Assembly: GCF_041262585.1 (NCBI RefSeq)
Contig: NZ_JBGCBZ010000006.1
Span: 186,001 to 250,000, forward strand
Direction: 5' to 3'
DNA length: 64,000 nucleotides
Source: JAOEGB01 sp041262585
GTDB taxonomy: Bacteria > Actinomycetota > Actinomycetes > Streptosporangiales > Streptosporangiaceae
Shown here: positions 59,476-64,000 of the stretch, in pieces
Position numbering within the stretch: position 1 is the stretch's first letter
How the letters are laid out: each line of letters begins with the position of its first letter
Position numbers and translations under genes: made by a program
The notes under the pieces: generated by a model
The model's input: the letters and a program-made list of their open reading frames with translations, nothing else
The model's database searches: none
What the model was told of the DNA's origin: nothing

Positions 59476-60249
59476 TCACTTGGGCTGGAAGCGGATGCCG
59501 CCGTCGAAGCGGATGACCTCGCCGTTCATGTAGTCGTTCTCGATCAGCGCGCGGACGAGGTGGCCGAACTCCGACGCGCGGCCCATCCGCTTGGGGAACG
59601 GCACGGGCGCGGCCAGCTTGGCCTTGAACGCCTCGGACTCGGGGCCGGAGCCGTAGATCGGGGTGTCGATGATGCCGGGGGCGATCGTCAGGACGCGGAC
59701 GCCGATCGCCGCGAGGTCGCGGGCGGCCGGAAGGGTCATGCCGATGATGCCGCCCTTGGACGCCGAGTACGCCACTTGGCCGGTCTGGCCCTCGATGCCC
59801 GCCACCGAGGCGGTGTTGATGACCACGCCACGCGCGCCGTCGGCGTCGGCCGGCTCGGTCTTCGCCATCGCGGCCGCGCCGATCCGCATGAGGTTGAACG
59901 TGCCGATCAGGTTGACGTCGATCACCTTGCGGTAGGAGGCCAGGTCGTGCGGGGAGCCGTCGCGGTTGACGGTCCGGGACGCCCATCCGATGCCCGCGCT
60001 GTTGACGACGGCGCGCAACGGCTTGCCGGTGGCCACCGCCGCGTCCACGGCGGCCTGCACCGAGGCCTCGTCGGACACGTCGGTCTGCGCGAACACGCCG
60101 CCAAGCTCGTCGGCGAGGGCCTTGCCGCGCTCTACGTTCAGGTCGGCGATGACCACGGTCGCGCCGACGCTCGCCAGCTCACGGGCCGTGGCCTCACCGA
60201 GGCCGCTGGCACCGCCCGAGATGATTGCTGCTGCTCCGTTCAGGTCCAT
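59476..60249 (-). CDS. Short-chain dehydrogenase, 3-hydroxyacyl-CoA dehydrogenase type
   Basis: The 257-residue SDR has the NAD site SGGASGLGEATARELASVGA, VNSAGIG, and catalytic Ser, Tyr and Lys in INTASVAGIEGQTGQVAYSASKGG. It resembles type-2 3-hydroxyacyl-CoA (HSD10-like) dehydrogenases. With the crotonase just downstream it can supply the hydration and dehydrogenation steps of a beta-oxidation route. ATG 60249. Confidence 0.88.
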   Translation of the reverse strand: MDLNGAAAIISGGASGLGEATARELASVGATVVIADLNVERGKALADELGGVFAQTDVSDEASVQAAVDAAVATGKPLRAVVNSAGIGWASRTVNRDGSPHDLASYRKVIDVNLIGTFNLMRIGAAAMAKTEPADADGARGVVINTASVAGIEGQTGQVAYSASKGGIIGMTLPAARDLAAIGVRVLTIAPGIIDTPIYGSGPESEAFKAKLAAPVPFPKRMGRASEFGHLVRALIENDYMNGEVIRFDGGIRFQPK

Positions 60250-60282
60250 AGCCGGACCTTAACGCCACAACCGAATGAAGTT

Positions 60283-60627
60283 CTACTCGGGGTGGTTCAA
60301 AATCGCGGTGTCGACATCGGGGTAGACCCTGATGCGCCGGTCAAGACCGGTCGTGCGGAGGATGCGGGCCACGGGCGCCTGCGGCGCGGCCAGGCAGACG
60401 CCGCCGCCCTCGCTCGTGGCGAGCCGCCACGCCTCGATGAGCACGCTGAGGCCGCTGGAGTCCATGAACGACAGGGAGGCGAGGTCGAGGACCAGCGTCG
60501 CGCCGTCGTTCGTGATGGCGTCACGCACCTCGTCACGCAGGAAGGGAGCGGTGAAAAGGTCGAGCTCGCCTTCGACCGCCACGACGACGGCGCCCGAGAG
60601 CGAACGGCGCGCGAGCCGCAGCTTCAT
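60283..60627 (-). CDS. STAS-domain anti-sigma factor antagonist
   Basis: The 114-residue protein is a single STAS domain with the phosphorylatable Ser in LSFMDSSGLSVLIEAWRLA. Such proteins bind HATPase anti-sigma factors and free the sigma factor when dephosphorylated. No kinase gene is next to it, but the PP2C-HATPase protein (47859-50084) is a plausible partner; that link is inference. ATG 60627 has GGAGG upstream. Confidence 0.88.
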   Translation of the reverse strand: MKLRLARRSLSGAVVVAVEGELDLFTAPFLRDEVRDAITNDGATLVLDLASLSFMDSSGLSVLIEAWRLATSEGGGVCLAAPQAPVARILRTTGLDRRIRVYPDVDTAILNHPE

Positions 60628-60685
60628 CGTCGAACCTCCTCCGCGAGGTCCACTTTACTTGCGCATCACCCTCGATGAGCGGGCG

Positions 60686-61426
60686 TCAATGAGCGGATAC
60701 GGCGAAGCCGTACGGCAACTCCAGCCGGTGGGCGGCCAAGAGCTCCTCGTCGGCGAGCAGGGATCGCGTGGGCCCGTCGGCCGCGATCACCCCGCCGGAG
60801 AGGATCAGCGAGCGCTCGCACAGCTCCAGCGCGTACGGCAGGTCATGCGTGACCATCAGCACCGTCACGTCCAGACTTCTCAGGATCTCGGCGAGCTCGC
60901 GGCGCGACGCGGGGTCGAGATTGGACGACGGCTCGTCCAGCACGAGGATCTCCGGCTCCATGGCCAGCACGGTGGCCACCGCCACGCGCCGCCGCTGGCC
61001 GAACGACAGGTGGTGCGGCGGCCGGTCGACCGCCTCCAGCATGCCGACCCGCTCCAGCGCGTCCTTCACCCTCCGGTCGAGCTCCGCCCCCCGCACGCCC
61101 AGGTTGGCCGGGCCGAACGCGACGTCCTCCCGCACAGTCGGCATGAAGAGCTGGTCGTCGGGGTCCTGGAACACCAGCCCCACCCGCCGGCGGATCTCCC
61201 GCAGCGTGTCCTCGCGCACGGGCAGCCCGGCCACCTCGACGGAGCCGTGACCGGCGGTGAGGATGCCGTTGAGGTGCATGACCAGCGTGGTCTTCCCCGC
61301 GCCGTTCGGCCCCAGGAGCGCGACCCGCTCCCCCCGTCCGATGGTCAGGTCCACGCCGAACAGCGCCTGCGTCCCGTCGGGATAGGCGTAGGCGAGGCTG
61401 CTGACCTTCAGCGACGTGGCGGTCAT
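60686..61426 (-). CDS. cbiO: ECF transporter ATP-binding protein (CbiO)
   Basis: The 246-residue ATPase has Walker A GPNGAGKTT, Q-loop VFQDPDDQLFM, signature LSFGQRRRV (SFGQ in place of SGGQ) and Walker B ILVLDEPSSNLDP. The DPDDQLF Q-loop is typical of ECF ATPases. It powers Ni/Co uptake with CbiQ and CbiMN. The start overlaps the cbiQ stop by 4 nt. Confidence 0.92.
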   Translation of the reverse strand: MTATSLKVSSLAYAYPDGTQALFGVDLTIGRGERVALLGPNGAGKTTLVMHLNGILTAGHGSVEVAGLPVREDTLREIRRRVGLVFQDPDDQLFMPTVREDVAFGPANLGVRGAELDRRVKDALERVGMLEAVDRPPHHLSFGQRRRVAVATVLAMEPEILVLDEPSSNLDPASRRELAEILRSLDVTVLMVTHDLPYALELCERSLILSGGVIAADGPTRSLLADEELLAAHRLELPYGFAVSAH

Positions 61427-62187
61427 GTGAGGCTCCACGACAGCACGGCCGTCGCCGCCGCGAGGCCGGGAAGGAGCGCGGCGGCCCCCCACTGCCGTGC
61501 GGACGCGGGCAGCTCCCGGATCATCGGCATCTCGCCGGTGTAGCCACGGCTCAGCATCGCGAGATGCACCCGCTCCCCCCGTTCGTACGACCTGATGAAC
61601 AGCGCGCCCGCAGACTTCGCCAGCACGGGCGCCTGCCGGATGTCCCTGGGCACGAATCCCCGCGATTCCCGGGCGATCCGCATCCGGCGCATCTGGTCGA
61701 GGATCACATCCATGTAGCGGAGCATGAACGTCGCGATCTGCACGAGCAGCCGCGGCAGCCGGAGCCGCTCCGCGCCCAGCAGCATCATCCGGGGCTCCGT
61801 GGTGGCCGCCAGCAGGATCGAGGCGATCACTCCGAGGGTGGCCTTGGCCAGCACGTTCCACGCCGCCCACAGGCCCTCGAGGCTCAGGGACACGCCGAGC
61901 ACGTCCACCCGCTCCCCCAGGCCGATGATCGGGATCGCCACCGCGAACAGCACGAAGGGCACCTCGATCACCATGCGCCGCAGGATGAAGGCCGCCGGGA
62001 CGTGCGCGGCCACCGCCACGCCCGCGAGCAGCGACGCGTAGACCCCGAACGCCCAGAAGCTCTCGCGCGGCGTCGCGACCACCGCCACCGCGAAGCCCGC
62101 CGCGGCCAGCAGCTTGCACTGCGGCGGAAGCCGGTGCACGAGCGTGTCCCCCGGCCGGTAGAGCTGGTGATGATGCCCCGCGCTCAC
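61423..62187 (-). CDS. cbiQ: ECF transporter transmembrane protein (CbiQ)
   Basis: This 254-residue EcfT protein has about five spans and the two coupling motifs ARESRG and LSRGY (A-R-G boxes that transmit ATPase movement). The N-terminus MSAGHHHQLYRPGDTLVHRL has a three-His run that may help metal handling. It is 22 nt after cbiM and overlaps cbiO. Confidence 0.9.
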   Translation of the reverse strand: MSAGHHHQLYRPGDTLVHRLPPQCKLLAAAGFAVAVVATPRESFWAFGVYASLLAGVAVAAHVPAAFILRRMVIEVPFVLFAVAIPIIGLGERVDVLGVSLSLEGLWAAWNVLAKATLGVIASILLAATTEPRMMLLGAERLRLPRLLVQIATFMLRYMDVILDQMRRMRIARESRGFVPRDIRQAPVLAKSAGALFIRSYERGERVHLAMLSRGYTGEMPMIRELPASARQWGAAALLPGLAAATAVLSWSLT

Positions 62188-62209
62188 CGGTGACCCACCC
62201 CTGCGTGGC

Positions 62210-63247
62210 TCACGCCGCGACCTTGTGCCGCTGCCTGCGCCGGACCGTGTAGAAGATCCCGCCTCCGGCGGCGACCGTCAGGCCCACGCCCGCGACTCCC
62301 GCGAGGCCCCCCGACAGCCGCTCGTCGCCGACCCCCTTGACGCTGTAACCGGCCAGCGGGCCGTTCCCCAGCTCGCTCGGCTTCTCGTGCGCGTTGAACC
62401 CCTTGTCGGCGGCCACCTTGTTGAGCCCGTCCGGCGCGCTGGAGGCGTAGAACGAGACGACCCCGGCGAGCAGGAGGGCGACCAGGCCGCCGCCGACCAG
62501 GATCGGCCGCAGCCCCCGCCTCGGCGCGGCAGCGGGCTCCTCGACCGGGATCTCGCCGTCGGCCGTCCTGAGCACCAGCGGCGCAGCCAGGCCCCGCGCG
62601 CCGTACACCAGGTCAGGGCGTACGGCCAGCACACTGCTGACGGTGAGCGCGGTGATCAGCGCCTCGCCCAGGCCGATCAGGACGTGCACGCCGCCCATCG
62701 CCGCGGCCACGGAGGACACCTCGATCGGCGCGGTGCCGCCGAGCCAGAACAGCCCCGTGAAGCAGAGGGCGGCCGCGGGCACGGACACCACGGCGGCAGC
62801 GAACGACCCCGCGACCACGGCGGTACGGCCGCGCGGGCCGCTCCGGCGGATCCCGCTCCCGGTGATCAGGCGGAAGACGGCCCAGCCGACGACCGTGGTG
62901 ACGATCGCCATGAGCGTGATGTTCACGCCCAGCGCGGTGAGCCCGCCGTCGGCGAAGAAGAACGCCTGCACGATCAGCACGACGGCCACGCACAACACGG
63001 CTGTGTAGGGCCCCACGAGGATCGCGGCCAACGCCCCTCCGAGCAGGTGACCGCTGGTGCCGGCCGCGACGGGGAAGTTGAGCATCTGGACGGCGAAGAT
63101 GAACGCGGCCACGAGACCGGCCATGGGGGCGGTCCTGTCGTCGAGCTCGCGCTGGGCGCGCTTCAGGCAGACGGCCATCCCGGCGGCCGCGAAGGCCCCC
63201 GCGCCGACGGAGACGGGAACGTCGAAGAACCCATCGGGTACATGCAC
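62210..63247 (-). CDS. cbiM: Fused substrate-specific component CbiM-CbiN (Ni/Co)
   Basis: The 345-residue protein starts MHVPDGFFD. In CbiM/NikM the N-terminal Met-His binds the metal, so the GTG at 63247 is decisive and the longer open frame to 63550 is rejected. PVAAGTSGHLLGGALAAILV is the CbiM core. The last 120 residues (ILVGGGLVALLLAGVVSFYA, SVKGVGDERL, GVGLTVAAGGGIFYTV) match CbiN/PDGLE-type partners, fused here. It imports Ni or Co ions; which one is not certain. A Nur-box-like site precedes it. Confidence 0.9.
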   Translation of the reverse strand: MHVPDGFFDVPVSVGAGAFAAAGMAVCLKRAQRELDDRTAPMAGLVAAFIFAVQMLNFPVAAGTSGHLLGGALAAILVGPYTAVLCVAVVLIVQAFFFADGGLTALGVNITLMAIVTTVVGWAVFRLITGSGIRRSGPRGRTAVVAGSFAAAVVSVPAAALCFTGLFWLGGTAPIEVSSVAAAMGGVHVLIGLGEALITALTVSSVLAVRPDLVYGARGLAAPLVLRTADGEIPVEEPAAAPRRGLRPILVGGGLVALLLAGVVSFYASSAPDGLNKVAADKGFNAHEKPSELGNGPLAGYSVKGVGDERLSGGLAGVAGVGLTVAAGGGIFYTVRRRQRHKVAA

Positions 63248-63304
63248 AGCAAGCCCCTCCGAACTGGGTGAATCTGTCCCCAACCTTAGGACATGAAGTT
63301 GTAG

Positions 63305-63321
63305 TTGCAAATAGTTCGCAT
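63305..63321 (-). promoter_or_regulatory. Nur-box-like site
   Basis: On the minus strand ATGCGA-ACTAT-TTGCAA matches the Streptomyces nickel-uptake-regulator pattern TTGCAA-N5-TTGCAA with two differences in one half. It lies 58 nt before cbiM, right after the upstream gene's stop. Confidence 0.55.
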
Positions 63322-64000
63322 CTAGCGGCGGCGCAGCTGGCGGAACATCCGCCGGAGGAGCGTGAGAGGCGTGGCCGCACGGACCGACGTGCTGAGACGC
63401 CGGTTGACGGCTGTGGCGTACGGGCGGGCGGTCCACCGGACGAGGCCGCGCCACCACCGCATGGTGCGCCCGAGCGTCTCGGGGCCGCCAACCTTGACGG
63501 GGAACCGGGCGGGCGGACCGCCCACGTCGAGCTCCAGGTAGGCGTCCCACGTCCCGGCGTCGAACCCGCCGGTCTCCGCCGTGAACGTGTGCGGCCCCGT
63601 CGCCGTCACGGCCGCGCGCCGCTCCCGCCCCGACGCCCGCTCCCGCCAGACGAGATGCCGTACGGCTGCCGCACCCGGCGCGTCACCCACGTGCACCTGG
63701 CCCTCGACGCGCAGCCTCCGCCCGGCCCACTCGGCGCGCGTCAGCCGTACGGAACCGGGGACGCGGAGGAGGCGGCCGCCGACATCGAGGCTGAGGTTGC
63801 CGTGCGATCGGGTGAGAAAGGGCACGACGACGACGCCGGACGCGAAGCGCGGAGGGGGCGGCCGCACCCCCGGGTCGCGTTCGGACCCCAGCCGCGCCAA
63901 CCGCCGGACGCCCTCGCAGTGAACGGCGGCGTGGACGTCCCACACGCCGGCCGGGAGCGAGGTCACCTCAAGGGCCACGCTGAACAGGTCGGCGACGCTG
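63322..64000 (-). CDS. C-terminal part of an unrecognised protein (cut by window edge)
   Basis: The frame is open from the window end to TAG at 63322, at least 225 residues. It has two beta-rich modules (VWDVHAAVHCEGVRRLARLG, then GTWDAYLELDVGGPPARFPV) that resemble each other, and a basic end (TLLRRMFRQLRRR). Such paired modules sit at the C-terminus of some actinobacterial glycosyl- or glycerophosphotransferases, but the catalytic part is outside the window and I cannot assign it. A GTG at 63978 is an internal codon, not clearly a start. Confidence 0.6.
   Translation of the reverse strand, partial: SVADLFSVALEVTSLPAGVWDVHAAVHCEGVRRLARLGSERDPGVRPPPPRFASGVVVVPFLTRSHGNLSLDVGGRLLRVPGSVRLTRAEWAGRRLRVEGQVHVGDAPGAAAVRHLVWRERASGRERRAAVTATGPHTFTAETGGFDAGTWDAYLELDVGGPPARFPVKVGGPETLGRTMRWWRGLVRWTARPYATAVNRRLSTSVRAATPLTLLRRMFRQLRRR

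Noticed and set aside
62188..63321. Cobalamin riboswitch upstream of the cbiMN operon
   Set aside because: The gap between the upstream stop and the GTG is under 80 nt, too short for the aptamer, and no B12-box was seen.

Overview
The window is a stretch of a high-GC actinobacterial chromosome. Gene content points to the order Streptosporangiales, probably family Streptosporangiaceae: a SigE-family sigma factor with a PASTA partner, class F sortases, an IdeR-type regulator, UdgX, many GTG/TTG starts and very GC-rich third positions. The family assignment is inference from gene content and style; no marker was aligned.

Positions 1-27,030 are the conserved transcription/translation block, all read on the minus strand. 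From high to low coordinate: tRNA-Trp, secE, nusG, rplK, rplA, a LppX/LprG-type lipoprotein, rplJ, rplL, two Mce-associated membrane proteins, rpoB, rpoC, rpsL, rpsG, fusA, tuf, the S10 operon (rpsJ, rplC, rplD, rplW, rplB, rpsS, rplV, rpsC, rplP, rpmC, rpsQ) and the spc operon (rplN, rplX, rplE, rpsZ, rpsH and the start of rplF). The operons are separated by visible hairpins (after rplA, rplL, rpoC, tuf and rpsQ). Consensus-like promoters are visible before rpsL and rpoB.

Positions 27,200-42,300 are mixed accessory and metabolic genes: an aminotransferase, an AAA/DUF4143 ATPase beside a broken paralogue, two ECF sigma factors each followed by a membrane protein, an adenosine deaminase-like amidohydrolase, a methyltransferase, a long acyl-CoA dehydrogenase, a tiny secreted two-cysteine peptide, a tiny Pro/Gln-rich basic peptide and a thiolase. 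Positions 40,523-45,267 hold two tandem modules, each a Ser/Thr/Pro-rich surface protein followed by a class F sortase. The two surface proteins share an unusual C-terminal GAxTG motif in place of LPxTG.

Positions 45,498-64,000 hold a second acyl-CoA dehydrogenase, a 53-residue membrane peptide, an alpha/beta hydrolase, a PAS-GAF-PP2C-HATPase phosphatase, divergent ideR and udgX, pdxH, a citrate synthase, a 927-residue membrane protein ending in a periplasmic-binding domain, serC, a rhomboid protease, a crotonase/SDR pair, a STAS protein, and a Ni/Co ECF transporter (fused cbiMN, cbiQ, cbiO) behind a Nur-box-like site. The window ends inside an unrecognised gene.

The least explained items are the paired sortase modules, the 927-residue chimera, the secreted peptide with phased 11-bp direct repeats upstream, the dispersed TGATCATGCA intergenic repeats, and several short perfect tandem repeats (9, 10, 14 and 30 bp) at gene borders.
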